In this document: piece after piece, positions 33,087 to 40,799 of the stretch
Layout of the letters: every line of letters starts with the position of its first letter
Position numbering within the stretch: the stretch's first letter is position 1
Source of the DNA: Pseudomonas morbosilactucae
GTDB taxonomy: Bacteria > Pseudomonadota > Gammaproteobacteria > Pseudomonadales > Pseudomonadaceae
Direction: 5' to 3'
Assembly: GCF_023241715.1 (NCBI RefSeq)
Contig: NZ_JALQCW010000108.1
Coordinates: 1 to 54,632, forward strand
Length of the DNA stretch: 54,632 nt
Made by a program: the position numbers and the translations under genes
The notes under the pieces: model-generated
Databases searched by the model: none
What the model saw: only the letters and a program-made list of their open reading frames with translations
Told to the model about the DNA's origin: nothing

Positions 33087-33999
33087 TGCTCTCACCCCCT
33101 TCCAGAATGCTGCGGCTAGCTTCCTGGGCGGCGCTGATGTTCGCCTGCGTGTTCTCCATCTGGCGGGCGGTCACGGCGTTCACCTGGCGCCCTGTGAGCC
33201 ACTGAGTTCGAATCCCCTCTGCACGCGCCACCAGCAATCCGAACTCGTGCGAAGCGCGGATGAAAAACGAATCGTTGATAGCCACGTAGAACATCGCCAC
33301 CTGCGGTGCCTCTTCAGCCCCTAGGCGCTTAACAAGCTGGGCTACCTGGGAGCTCACCTTCGCGTTCCGAACAGGCTCAACCCCATATCGCTCTAGGTAG
33401 GCAATCGTGTAGGCATCCCACGTGTTGGTATTGGCGATCTGGGCGTCGGTCTTCTGCCGTGTGGCTTTTGGTTTCAGAACCTGAATGTTCGTCGGCGCAG
33501 CCGGAGCTTCAGCGACTGGCAAGGGTTTTTGATCTTCGATCGGAAGATCAAGAGAGAGGGAATCAGGAATCAGGAATCCGGAATCAAGAGAGAGGTAATC
33601 AGCCTGGAAAGAACTGTTCTTGTCTGGTGCTTGCATGGTGCTAGCACCAGTCTTTACCTGGCAAGGCTCTACAACGGGCTTTCCAGGGATGACGCTCTTT
33701 GCTTCCTTGAGGTGCGGGTTCTGATGCTTGGCCCAATTCACCACTTGGATGTAGTTGCGACCATCAACGCTATAGCGGTCGATAAACTCCAAATCATGGA
33801 GGCTGTACAGCATCGCATCGATGTCCACGTTGTCCGCCGGGAACAGAGCCATTTTCAGACGACGCGGGCGATCCTCAAGGCGCCCTTCCCGATCGGCCTC
33901 GGTCCACATTCCAATGAAGAGCAAGCGGGTGGCAAAATCCACCTCTGCCAGGTGTTCGTTCGAGAAGAACCCGGGTTTGATGTTTCTGGAACGAGCCAT
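33061..33999 (-). CDS. O-like replication initiation protein
   Basis: A 312-residue protein starting at ATG 33999, overlapping the stop of rha. The N-terminal winged-helix-like region (MARSRNIKPGFFSNEHLAEV...LLFIGMWTEADREGRLEDRP) is shared with many phage replisome organisers. A low-complexity middle (about residues 130-155) is encoded by direct repeats that may be the origin, as in lambda O. The C-terminal half is helical and may bind the loader protein. Confidence 0.78.
   Translation of the reverse strand: MARSRNIKPGFFSNEHLAEVDFATRLLFIGMWTEADREGRLEDRPRRLKMALFPADNVDIDAMLYSLHDLEFIDRYSVDGRNYIQVVNWAKHQNPHLKEAKSVIPGKPVVEPCQVKTGASTMQAPDKNSSFQADYLSLDSGFLIPDSLSLDLPIEDQKPLPVAEAPAAPTNIQVLKPKATRQKTDAQIANTNTWDAYTIAYLERYGVEPVRNAKVSSQVAQLVKRLGAEEAPQVAMFYVAINDSFFIRASHEFGLLVARAEGIRTQWLTGRQVNAVTARQMENTQANISAAQEASRSILEGGESNAFLRRNR
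33547..33595. repeat. Tandem repeats inside the O-like gene, candidate phage origin
   Basis: Two 13-bp direct repeats, ATCAAGAGAGAGG (33547-33559 and 33583-33595), flank four tandem heptamers GGAATC[A/C] (33559-33586). They lie in the middle of the initiator gene, as the lambda iterons lie in gene O. Repeats are seen directly; origin function is inferred. Confidence 0.55.
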
Positions 34000-34808
34000 C
34001 ACGCGGCCCCCTTGAATGCTTTGTCGTGGGTGAACAGGCCGTCCCAGGTCTTTTTCATGGGCAGCTCGCCGGCCAGGTACAGGTCGTACAGGCGTACAGC
34101 GCCCTTCTTAAGCAGGACTGGCGTGAAGGAGATGAAAGGCTCGCGGCCATGAGGGGTAACTTCGTGCTGATGCTCGGTCATGTACTTGTCGCGCGCGTAA
34201 GACGCCACACGCAGGCGCAAGCCCGACTTGCTCTCGTTGTAGAGCCAGCTCCGGCCTTCTAGGTATTTGCCCACCTGCATGACGTTGACCCCATTGAGGC
34301 CCTTGCAGAACTGGGTGTGGGTCATTCCTTCCTTGAACAGGTTTTCCAAGGAGTGAATCTTCGTGGCCTGCTGCTCAACCTGGGCGATGAGCATCAACCG
34401 GGCCTTTTCAGACTCCATGGCGATCTGCAGGATCTCGATCGTAGTGAGCTGTTGTGGCTTGGCAGCTTGGGCTTCCAGCTCCTGCCAGCGGTCTACAAGC
34501 GCAGCGGTGAACTCAGGGCTGAGCTGTGCGACAACGACGAAGCTGTCTCGCTTACAGATCATGTACTCGGAAGCCTTCCGACCAAGGCTATCGAGGTATT
34601 CCCCCATTGGGGGAAGAGCAATCACGGGATTTCCATTGCTGTCGATGCGAGCGGCCAGGCGCTCGATAGACTGCTTGACCTTGTCATGCCGAGAGCCAAC
34701 CAAGTCGGCGATCTCGCGAGACGACATAGTCCGCGACACGTTTTCGGACTCTGCAAAACGTGTCGCGACATTTGACTGGGTGTTGATTGAATCGGTTTGG
34801 GTATGCAT
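33999..34808 (-). CDS. Rha-family regulator with ANT (KilA-C) domain
   Basis: A 269-residue protein starting at 34808 (GGGGA upstream). The N-terminal Rha domain (SSREIADLVGSRHDKVKQSIERLA...GRKASEYMICKRDSFVVVAQLSPEF) is followed by a helical linker and a C-terminal antirepressor domain (GVNVMQVGKYLEGRSWLYNE...GREPFISFTPVLLKKGAVRLYDLY). Such proteins modulate the lytic/lysogenic decision. It lies between cro-proximal genes and the replication genes. Confidence 0.85.
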   Translation of the reverse strand: MHTQTDSINTQSNVATRFAESENVSRTMSSREIADLVGSRHDKVKQSIERLAARIDSNGNPVIALPPMGEYLDSLGRKASEYMICKRDSFVVVAQLSPEFTAALVDRWQELEAQAAKPQQLTTIEILQIAMESEKARLMLIAQVEQQATKIHSLENLFKEGMTHTQFCKGLNGVNVMQVGKYLEGRSWLYNESKSGLRLRVASYARDKYMTEHQHEVTPHGREPFISFTPVLLKKGAVRLYDLYLAGELPMKKTWDGLFTHDKAFKGAA

Positions 34809-34837
34809 AATCGTCCCCATCAAGTGGTATCGAATTA

Positions 34838-34863
34838 GCCGGGGCGCAATCCCGGCTTTTTTG
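34838..34863 (+). terminator. Plus-strand terminator-like hairpin
   Basis: GCCGGG-GCGCAAT-CCCGGC followed by TTTTTT reads as a good terminator on the plus strand, although all genes here are on the minus strand. On the minus strand no T-run follows. It may stop antisense transcription. Confidence 0.5.
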
Positions 34864-34892
34864 TGCCTGGCGTTCGGCAGAGGCCCTCTCGG

Positions 34893-35108
34893 TTACCCTG
34901 AAGAGTCCCTGCCAGAGGCCCTTTTGGGGGTCACTACAAGCTGAAGAACTTTTGCCTTCCGCTTCCCCACTACTGAAAGCGCACCTGCCGCTATGGACGC
35001 CTCCACCATTTCGTTCAGTGCCCGCTCAAGGCTCCAGCCGTTGTTGTTCATCAACCGCTGAATCTCCTGTCTGTGCGCAGGCGGAAGCTTTTCGAGAATT
35101 ACGGTCAT
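34893..35108 (-). CDS. Small hypothetical early protein
   Basis: A 71-residue protein starting MTVILEKLPPAHRQEIQRLM at 35108 with GGAGGG upstream. The helical sequence NNNGWSLERALNEMVEASIAAG looks like a short helical-bundle or RHH-like adaptor, and the C-terminus is basic. Co-transcribed after cro. Function unknown. Confidence 0.55.
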   Translation of the reverse strand: MTVILEKLPPAHRQEIQRLMNNNGWSLERALNEMVEASIAAGALSVVGKRKAKVLQLVVTPKRASGRDSSG

Positions 35109-35127
35109 TCGGCCCTCCAAAGGGGCT

Positions 35128-35322
35128 TCACCCCGCGATATCTTCTTGTTTGTCCTGCATGAGCTCGTCGATCACCCCGTTAGCTACCGCCCACTCGATG
35201 ATTTCGTAGAGGTAGGTCGCGTGCTGCATGCGAGTCTTGGTCGCTGCCTTGCGCAGAATCCGATCAAGCACTGGTTCGAAACGAACCTTCACCGGGATGG
35301 CGCGCTTTTGGTTGGGATCCAT
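35128..35322 (-). CDS. Small possible ribbon-helix-helix protein
   Basis: A 64-residue protein starting MDPNQKRAIPVKVRFEPVLD at 35322. A beta-strand-like PVKVRFEP followed by two helices (VLDRILRKAATKTRMQHATYLYEIIEWAVANG) is the shape of Arc/MetJ-type DNA-binding proteins. Located between cro and the next early gene, it could be a CII-like or accessory regulator. The assignment is by pattern only. Confidence 0.5.
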   Translation of the reverse strand: MDPNQKRAIPVKVRFEPVLDRILRKAATKTRMQHATYLYEIIEWAVANGVIDELMQDKQEDIAG

Positions 35323-35358
35323 GTACATGCTTGGGTTTCCTTGTGGCTGATGGAGTGG

Positions 35359-35595
35359 TTAAGCGGCTGTTTCAGCAACAATTGCTGCGAGTTTTGGAAA
35401 GAAGGAGAGCGCCGAAACCTGTCCTGAGGTAGCTCGATGGATTTTTTCGGCCACACGCTCTGATGGCTTTCTATGGCCGCCGGCAATGAGCCATAGGTAG
35501 CCAATAGAAATTCCCGATTCATCGGCAACGCGCTGGCGCTCGGCATGGCTAGCGCGCGCTAACCAGCTCTGCATATCAGGAACAGGAGTTTTCAT
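35359..35595 (-). CDS. Cro-like repressor
   Basis: A 78-residue protein with one helix-turn-helix (ERQRVADESGISIGYLWLIAGGHRKPSERVAEKI), starting at 35595 immediately after the operator/PR region and divergent from cI. That position and size identify it as Cro. The short spacer QVSALSFFPKLAAIVAETAA forms the C-terminus. Confidence 0.8.
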   Translation of the reverse strand: MKTPVPDMQSWLARASHAERQRVADESGISIGYLWLIAGGHRKPSERVAEKIHRATSGQVSALSFFPKLAAIVAETAA

Positions 35596-35622
35596 ATTTT
35601 TGCCCTTCTTGAAGATAAATCG

Positions 35623-35651
35623 AATTTATCTCAATGATAATTTCAAGGCAA
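35623..35651 (-). promoter_or_regulatory. PR promoter of the cro operon
   Basis: On the minus strand, TTGCCT (-35, 35651-35646) and TAAATT (-10, 35628-35623) are 17 bases apart, upstream of cro. The operator at 35625-35641 covers the -10 box and spacer, the same geometry as at PL. Confidence 0.6.
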
Positions 35652-35691
35652 GGAAATATTGATCTCATCGATTATTTATCAGGGAGATAAA
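35625..35691. promoter_or_regulatory. OR operators between cro and cI
   Basis: Sites fitting TTTATC-N5-GATAAA occur at 35675-35691 (perfect) and 35625-35641 (one mismatch), with a weaker one at 35659-35675. A perfect inverted repeat GATAAAT-CGA-ATTTATC at 35614-35630 overlaps the second. The same motif recurs at PL, so these are most likely CI/Cro operators. Confidence 0.7.
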
Positions 35692-35709
35692 ACCGAGCAT
35701 GCTTAGCCA

Positions 35710-36447
35710 ATGGATATCAATACAATTCGCAGAGAAAACCTTCGAGCTGTCGTTGCTCGGTACGAAACGCAAGCACATTTCGCAGCCTTGTGTGATACGG
35801 CGCCATCAGTTATCAGCCTGATAATCTCTAAAAATCCTAAGCGAAACCTGGGGGATGATCTTGCTCGGCGCGTGGAAGAGGCGGCAGGGCTGCCAAGAGG
35901 CTGGATGGATCATCTGCATCACAGCGACGGAAGGCGCGGTCATGAAAAGACAAACGCTGAGATCGTGTCTCACGGTATAGATGAGTGGAGTGATGAAACG
36001 CCACTTGATGATGATGAGATTGAATTGCCCTTCCTGAAAGAGGTTGAGCTGTCTGCTGGGGATGGAAAGACAGTGGTACAGGTTAGCGGGACACGGAAGT
36101 TACGGTTTGGCAAATACACCATAAGATCAATGGGCGTGCAGCCAGATCAAGCAGTGTGCGTTCTCGTTTCTGGAAACTCTATGGAGCCCGTACTGCAAAA
36201 TGGCAGTACTGTAGCCGTTGATTGTACGAAAACAAAGGTTTCAGAGATAGTTGATGGCAAAATGTATGCAATTAATCACTCTGGTCATGTCCGAGTAAAG
36301 CAGCTATATCGCCTTGCAAGGGGCGGGATTAGATTGCGTAGCTTTAATCGTGACGAATATGATGATGAAGATTATACATATGAGGAAATGCTATCAGAAG
36401 ATATTAGCATTGTTGGTCGTGTGTTCTGGGCGGCTTCATTTTTTTAA
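35710..36447 (+). CDS. cI: CI-like prophage repressor with S24 peptidase domain
   Basis: A 245-residue repressor. The N-terminal HTH spans about residues 18-60 (QAHFAALCDTAPSVISLIIS). The linker contains the Ala116-Gly117 autocleavage site (ELSAGDGK), and the S24 domain has catalytic Ser157 (SGNSMEP) and Lys197 (HVRVKQLY). It keeps the prophage silent and should self-cleave with RecA after DNA damage. It is divergent from cro over shared operators; no strong ribosome site is visible, so a nearly leaderless mRNA is possible. Confidence 0.92.
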   Translation: MDINTIRRENLRAVVARYETQAHFAALCDTAPSVISLIISKNPKRNLGDDLARRVEEAAGLPRGWMDHLHHSDGRRGHEKTNAEIVSHGIDEWSDETPLDDDEIELPFLKEVELSAGDGKTVVQVSGTRKLRFGKYTIRSMGVQPDQAVCVLVSGNSMEPVLQNGSTVAVDCTKTKVSEIVDGKMYAINHSGHVRVKQLYRLARGGIRLRSFNRDEYDDEDYTYEEMLSEDISIVGRVFWAASFF

Positions 36448-36612
36448 AACTAACAAGCCAGGATTGCCAGCGTCGCAAAAAATAATTTAAATCATGTAGA
36501 TGGCTACGAACAAATCGGTTTACGGTCTAGCACAACTAAATTAAATACAAGTTAACCATTTACGCCGGCATAGACAACTGACAATGTCATGCCATTCACG
36601 GAGGAAGTATCT

Positions 36613-37446
36613 ATGGGCGCAATCAAGAACATATTTGGCGACACGCAGGCATATAAACTGATGCGCCGAATTTATAGAAATATTAAAGGCATGCCTCGCC
36701 ACCCCTTGCAAGACATAAAAAATGAGCGAGGGTTGAATTTGGTTAGGCTTGGCACTTCATATGGTGGCTGGAATTTTTTAGACGATGGGAGCTTAAAGAA
36801 TTCTTTAATTATTAGCGCAGGCCTTGGCGAGGACGCGTCTTTCGACATAGAGTTTGCTGCAAAATATGCAGCTAGGGTTATAGTGGTTGACCCCACCCCG
36901 CGTGCCATTTCCCACTTTGAAGAAATAAAGAAAAACATAGGTAGGTCACGGTCTGCGCAATACGTAAATTCTGGAACTCAACCAGTCGAGGCGTACGACC
37001 TATCAAATATAAACAAATCTCAGCTAACATTAGTGACAAAGGCTCTGTGGAACAAATCAGAAAAGTTGAAATTTTTCTCCCCTCCCGACCACAGCCATGT
37101 TTCACACTCGATAATAAACTTTCAAAATAACTATAGAAAAGATACTGACTTTATAGAGGTTGAAGCGGTGACTCTCTCGGGGCTTATTCGTGAAACCGGC
37201 ATAAACTCAAGCGATGTTTCACTTTTGAAGCTTGATATTGAGGGGGCCGAAATTGAGGTGTTAACTCAGTGCATTTCTGAAGGTTTCAAGCCAAGTCAAA
37301 TCCTGGTTGAATTTGACGAATTGAACTGCCCTTCAAAAAAAGGATTCGCAAGAATTTCTGAAATCCACTCATTACTAACAAGTAGCGGATACAGACTTGT
37401 TTGCACTGATGGTAATGCAGATTTTCTTTATATAAAAAATAAATAA
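36613..37446 (+). CDS. FkbM-family methyltransferase, lysogeny-expressed accessory gene
   Basis: A 277-residue SAM-dependent methyltransferase of the FkbM type: nucleotide-binding strand LIISAGLGEDASFDIEFA, acidic end VIVVDPTPRAISHF, and the family signature VSLLKLDIEGAEIEVL, then SQILVEFDEL. The start at 36613 has GGAGGAAG upstream. It is markedly A+T-rich compared with the neighbours, lies downstream of cI and ends before a terminator and PL, so it can be expressed in the lysogen. It may methylate a host surface sugar (lysogenic conversion); the substrate is not inferable. Confidence 0.8.
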   Translation: MGAIKNIFGDTQAYKLMRRIYRNIKGMPRHPLQDIKNERGLNLVRLGTSYGGWNFLDDGSLKNSLIISAGLGEDASFDIEFAAKYAARVIVVDPTPRAISHFEEIKKNIGRSRSAQYVNSGTQPVEAYDLSNINKSQLTLVTKALWNKSEKLKFFSPPDHSHVSHSIINFQNNYRKDTDFIEVEAVTLSGLIRETGINSSDVSLLKLDIEGAEIEVLTQCISEGFKPSQILVEFDELNCPSKKGFARISEIHSLLTSSGYRLVCTDGNADFLYIKNK

Positions 37447-37677
37447 TATCGCGTCATTATGGCGGCTTTCTGCCGGCCTCTGTGGTGCTAGCTTTCCTAG
37501 GCATACCTTAGATAGCTGTCGGATTGCCAGCTGATCAGAAAGGATTCTAAAAACTGACTTAATTCCTTGCGCCTTTAGCTGCCCCCTCCCTCTCTCTCGC
37601 CTCATCCTTCGCGCGACGACCACCGCCAAAACAACATCTGATTTGCCATGCCATACCCCCACCTTGATTGCAGAAAA

Positions 37678-37701
37678 GCCCGCCACCGAGCGGGTTTTTT
37701 T
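37678..37701 (+). terminator. Terminator of the cI-methyltransferase unit
   Basis: CCCGC-CACCGA-GCGGG followed by seven T. It lies 230 bases after the methyltransferase gene and 50 bases before the OL operators. The gap 37447-38151 holds this terminator, PL/OL and an untranslated leader; I see no gene in it. Confidence 0.8.
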
Positions 37702-37750
37702 GTGCGTGTCTGACACCTCAGATAAACGGGCCATCATTAATTTTCAGAAA

Positions 37751-37794
37751 TTTATCATTTTGATATTGACGAAAATTTATCGCAGGGATAAATT
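37751..37794 (+). promoter_or_regulatory. PL promoter with two OL operators
   Basis: TTGACG (37766-37771) and TAAATT (37789-37794) are 17 bases apart on the plus strand. A perfect TTTATC-N5-GATAAA operator lies at 37776-37792 and a second (TTTATC-N5-GATATT) at 37751-37767. The arrangement mirrors PR. It should drive the whole plus-strand early operon, including the DGR and integrase, and be repressed by CI. Confidence 0.75.
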
Positions 37795-38151
37795 TACCCC
37801 ATCGCAGCGGTTCAGCCCCTGCGAAGGGCCTCAAGAGACCCGCCGCTCTTTAACAGCACGGGAACCTCGCAGATCGATCCCCAGGAATGGGTACAGCGCG
37901 AGCAATAAATTCGATCTCCATGCCAGCTCTGGAACTGGCCGTGCTCACCAGATGTGAGTACGCGAAACCACGCAAGCCAGCCGGCGAAGAACACCGTCCA
38001 CGAAATGTGTGACGCCGGCCAGAGATATGAATCGGGCGATGCGCGTGGTGGAGAAACGAACTAGTGCAAATTTTGCACGGGTTCAACTGGAAAGCATCAC
38101 TGAGCAGCCTTCTCGCGAGGGCTGCTTGGGATGACAACCGGAGATACGGAA

Positions 38152-38352
38152 ATGCCAACGAAACGCGGCAGTGAAATTGAAATAGGCGACGTGATCTACC
38201 TCGGCCTTGGCGATCGCATGGGCCGAGTCACTGACTTTAAGTCGCACCCACGGCTTGCTGAGCTCCACCCAGGCTTGACGGCCAGGGTCGCGGTAACTGA
38301 TCGGGGATCAATCACGATCATCGACCAGCAGCCGATCAGGGTGCCGGAGTGA
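38152..38352 (+). CDS. Small hypothetical early protein
   Basis: A 66-residue protein starting MPTKRGSEIEIGDVIYLGLG at 38152 (GGAGATACGGAA upstream). A small beta-barrel-like pattern (DVIYLG, RVTDFKSHP, ARVAVTDRGSITI) suggests an SH3/KOW-like fold. It is the first gene of the PL transcript and is preceded by a hairpin, AGCAGCC...GGCTGCT, at 38102-38125. Function unknown. Confidence 0.55.
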   Translation: MPTKRGSEIEIGDVIYLGLGDRMGRVTDFKSHPRLAELHPGLTARVAVTDRGSITIIDQQPIRVPE

Positions 38353-38409
38353 AGCTTTCACTGGCAGGCCTTCGCAAGAGGACCTGACGGGAAATCAACC
38401 GAGGGCAAG

Positions 38410-38628
38410 ATGATGCCGAACCCAAACAGTCCCAACGGCTGCTTCCAGCGCCACGGATACACGGTGGAGAGGACGCCACGCAAGAGCGGCGCCGGCCACC
38501 ACCGAGCGATCTACGACCAGAACGGTCAGCAAGTTCTGAGCCGAGCTGGTTACGACGCTGAGATCCAGTTCTGCATTGAGCGAGGCTTGATGCTGAAAGA
38601 GGGCCAGGCCCCGCTGCAGCCTGCGTAG
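38410..38628 (+). CDS. Small hypothetical early protein
   Basis: A 72-residue protein (MMPNPNSPNGCFQRHGYTVE...). HRAIYDQNGQQVLSRAGYDAEIQFCIERG suggests a small alpha/beta fold. Like the preceding gene it is headed by a hairpin (CAGGCCTTCGCAAGAGGACCTG) and a CAACCG-AGGG leader. The start may be the second ATG at 38413. Function unknown. Confidence 0.5.
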   Translation: MMPNPNSPNGCFQRHGYTVERTPRKSGAGHHRAIYDQNGQQVLSRAGYDAEIQFCIERGLMLKEGQAPLQPA

Positions 38629-38780
38629 CTGTTATTGGCAGCGCTTGAAACGGAATGCATGGACCTGAGCCACGACAGCCTGTCGTTAACTGCCCGAGGC
38701 CCTGGTACTCCCCAGCACCAGGCTGCATCGGAGTGTGATTTGTGGATCGGTTCGACGGTATGAAGGCCGGTATCGCCACA

Positions 38781-38854
38781 GATATGCAGCGCAAGGTGAC
38801 GGTCGCACGGTAGCCGAACGCGTAAGTCTTCCAGGTTCGATTCCTGGGCAGATC
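38781..38854 (+). other. Degenerate tRNA-like element
   Basis: A perfect T-arm (CCAGG-TTCGATT-CCTGG, 38831-38847) is followed by GCAGATC, which pairs 6 of 7 with GATATGC at 38781-38787 to form an acceptor-like stem. A 3-bp D-stem and a poor anticodon stem can be drawn; the loop lacks U33. It looks like a decayed or mimic tRNA upstream of the first DGR target gene. Not a confident tRNA gene. Confidence 0.35.
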
Positions 38855-38894
38855 ACACCCTGATGCAGAAACCATCCCCGACGAGGAATAACCC

Positions 38895-39383
38895 ATGCAA
38901 GCAGCAGAGAAAGCACCAATCACCATCCCTGAAATTGGCGCTGTATGGCCAGGCCAGGGCGGAATTTACGGCGGCCTTCGCCAGTACCCGGAAGGTCTGT
39001 GCCATGTCATCTACGCAGATCAGGACTTGCCAAGCCGTTACGAGTACGGCGATTACGGTGTGAGCGTAGAGGCTACGAGCAGAACTGATGGGCTCACGAA
39101 CACGCAGATCCTGCTGGGGCGTGACGGAAAGCATCCCGCCGCAGTCGCAGCAGCCGCATACACCGCCGGCGGACACAACGACTTCTATCTGCCATCCATT
39201 GGCGAGCTGCATCACGCTTGGCAGTTCGCGCCTGAGTCGTTCAGCGAAGAGTGGTACTACCTGTCTTCGACGCAGCGCTCCGCCTACTACGCTTTCTACA
39301 TGCACTTCGATGATGGCTATCAGTACTACGGCGTCAAGCACCTCGAGCTCCTCGTCCGCCCCGTCCGCAGATTCCTTCAGTAA
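38895..39383 (+). CDS. DGR target protein 1 (DUF1566/C-type-lectin-like, VR1)
   Basis: A 162-residue protein with GAVWPGQGGIYGGL near the N-terminus, an AGGHNDFYLPSIGELHHAW motif of DUF1566-type C-lectin folds, and a C-terminal variable repeat (about residues 126-160, TQRSAYYAFYMHFDDGYQYY...) ending in the invariant ELLVRPVRRF. Fourteen template adenines are changed here relative to TR. It has no signal peptide or lipobox. It lies 7.2 kb upstream of the TR with unrelated genes between. The ligand is unknown; the fold displays variable residues on a binding surface. Confidence 0.88.
   Translation: MQAAEKAPITIPEIGAVWPGQGGIYGGLRQYPEGLCHVIYADQDLPSRYEYGDYGVSVEATSRTDGLTNTQILLGRDGKHPAAVAAAAYTAGGHNDFYLPSIGELHHAWQFAPESFSEEWYYLSSTQRSAYYAFYMHFDDGYQYYGVKHLELLVRPVRRFLQ
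39271..39374 (+). repeat. DGR variable repeat VR1
   Basis: 104 bases align without gaps to TR 46599-46702. All 14 differences are at template adenines (for example AAC to TAC, CAC, GGC or CTC); every non-adenine base is identical, and the last 27 bases (GAGCTCC...ATTC) are unchanged. Confidence 0.95.
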
Positions 39384-39498
39384 TTCATTTCTTCATTAGT
39401 TTTTCGCAGGTGATTCGCGGGGCTGCTCAGGTACGAGCGGCCAGGCCTGAAACACGCCGGGCAGTGCCGGCCACCTGCACCTTCAACTGGAGAATCAC

Positions 39499-39642
39499 AT
39501 GCTCCTACTGTTCCTGATCGGCGCAGCGCTCAGCCATGCGCGGCCAGAACCGCCACCTGATGACGGCCTGCCAACCGATCCCTTGCGCTTCCATCGTGAG
39601 CGCTGGGGTTCTCGACAGGGGCTCTCGGCGTTCTGGCGCTGA
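39499..39642 (+). CDS. Small hypothetical protein (47 residues)
   Basis: An ATG at 39499 with GGAGA 8 bases before it encodes MLLLFLIGAALSHARPEPPP... ending SAFWR and TGA at 39640-39642. The N-terminus is a hydrophobic signal-like segment, so it may be secreted or membrane-anchored. A terminator follows 36 bases later. Confidence 0.5.
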   Translation: MLLLFLIGAALSHARPEPPPDDGLPTDPLRFHRERWGSRQGLSAFWR

Positions 39643-39678
39643 CGGTCCCGCCCAAAACTCAAACCACTGCATCTGAAA

Positions 39679-39706
39679 GGCCGGACGTCCAACCGGCCTT
39701 TCTTTA
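39679..39706 (+). terminator. Plus-strand terminator after the 47-residue gene
   Basis: GGCCGG-ACGTCCAA-CCGGCC followed by TTTCTTTATT. It lies within the early-left operon, so downstream genes need antitermination, readthrough or their own promoter. Confidence 0.65.
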
Positions 39707-39809
39707 TTCCGCCTCTACCCGTCAGCACTCCTCCCCCCGCGCCCATCGGCAACCAGCGGGAGACATGAGTGTTGAACGAATACAGGTGAACCAACGAATG
39801 GAGAGAGTC

Positions 39810-40127
39810 ATGAGCGATTCATTCCAAAGCAAAAACATCGTCAAGGCGCGGAGCCCGCACAACTGCGAATGCTGCCGCCGCACCATCAACCCTGGCGAGC
39901 GCTACATCAACATTGCCGGGAAGTGGGATGGCGATTTCTACGCAGTCAAGACCTGCATGGGCTGCGACAGCCTCATGGATTTGATCTGGAAGTTCGACGT
40001 GGAGCATGAAGGCTTGCTCGCTGATGACGGGCTTCCGTTCCGCGAAGTAATCGAAATCGGCGAGGAGTTCGGACTTATTTGCAGGATTCCAAGCCGGTCG
40101 GCGCATACAGCCGCCCGTTCCGCCTAA
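39810..40127 (+). CDS. Hypothetical protein with zinc-binding cysteines
   Basis: A 105-residue protein starting MSDSFQSKNIVKARSPHNCE at 39810. It has a CECCRRTINPGERY motif and a later CMGC, which together can bind zinc; such small treble-clef proteins are common in phage early regions. Function unknown. Confidence 0.6.
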   Translation: MSDSFQSKNIVKARSPHNCECCRRTINPGERYINIAGKWDGDFYAVKTCMGCDSLMDLIWKFDVEHEGLLADDGLPFREVIEIGEEFGLICRIPSRSAHTAARSA

Positions 40128-40148
40128 CCCCAAACACTGGAGGTCGCC

Positions 40149-40337
40149 ATGAGCGACAAGCAATGCGAAGTCGTCGACGGCGAAGTCGACCACGACTGGA
40201 AGTTCGTTAGGGACTGGAGCGGAGACCCGCGCGTGATCAACGGGACTTTCGACTGCAGTTATTTGGAGTGCCGGGTTTGCGGCGAAGAGAACCACAACGC
40301 TTCTGGCGTCGCCGACTACGCCGACTACGAATATTAA
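40149..40337 (+). CDS. Small hypothetical protein with CxxC
   Basis: A 62-residue acidic protein (MSDKQCEVVDGEVDHDWKFV...) with CSYLECRVCGEENHNASG, a possible zinc knuckle. GGAGGTCGCC precedes the start. Function unknown. Confidence 0.55.
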   Translation: MSDKQCEVVDGEVDHDWKFVRDWSGDPRVINGTFDCSYLECRVCGEENHNASGVADYADYEY

Positions 40338-40361
40338 TTGCCCGCCACCCTGGAGGCGACC

Positions 40362-40799
40362 ATGAACACTGCAATGCAGATATGCCAAGCCCGGTATGAC
40401 GCCATGCTGCCTCCGGATGTGAGCGATGACGGCCCGGAACGGGACTGGCTGGAACAATCAGCCACCTACCTGGTGTCCGGCATGGACATCACCTGGAAGC
40501 GGCGCTACGGGCAAAAGCGCACGGTGACGTTCGACACCTTCTGCACCTACCTGCAGGGCCATCTCAACCAGCGCCAGATCGACGGCTTGGACGAGCGAGA
40601 CTCCTTTGCTCGCCTGCTTCTGTCCTCCATCAGCGGATGCGAGAGCGAAGCCCGCGGCCACGCGCAGGCTTTGCTCGGTGAAAGCCGGCCAGTTGAAGCA
40701 GTCGAGAAGATCGCCATGGACCTGCTCAGGCAATACGCCAAAGACGGCGCAGCAGCAGAGCGGGAAGCAGCAGAAGACGACGTGGATGGCGACCTATGA
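40362..40799 (+). CDS. Hypothetical early protein
   Basis: A 145-residue mostly helical protein starting MNTAMQICQARYDAMLPPDV at 40362 (CTGGAGGCGACC upstream). The end is acidic (EREAAEDDVDGDL). Its stop overlaps the next start (ATGA). No family recognised. Confidence 0.55.
   Translation: MNTAMQICQARYDAMLPPDVSDDGPERDWLEQSATYLVSGMDITWKRRYGQKRTVTFDTFCTYLQGHLNQRQIDGLDERDSFARLLLSSISGCESEARGHAQALLGESRPVEAVEKIAMDLLRQYAKDGAAAEREAAEDDVDGDL

Noticed and set aside
33541..33600. CRISPR-like or simple-sequence array in the short tandem repeats
   Set aside because: Units are 7 and 13 bases without spacers and lie inside an open coding frame; no other CRISPR-like array was seen in the window.
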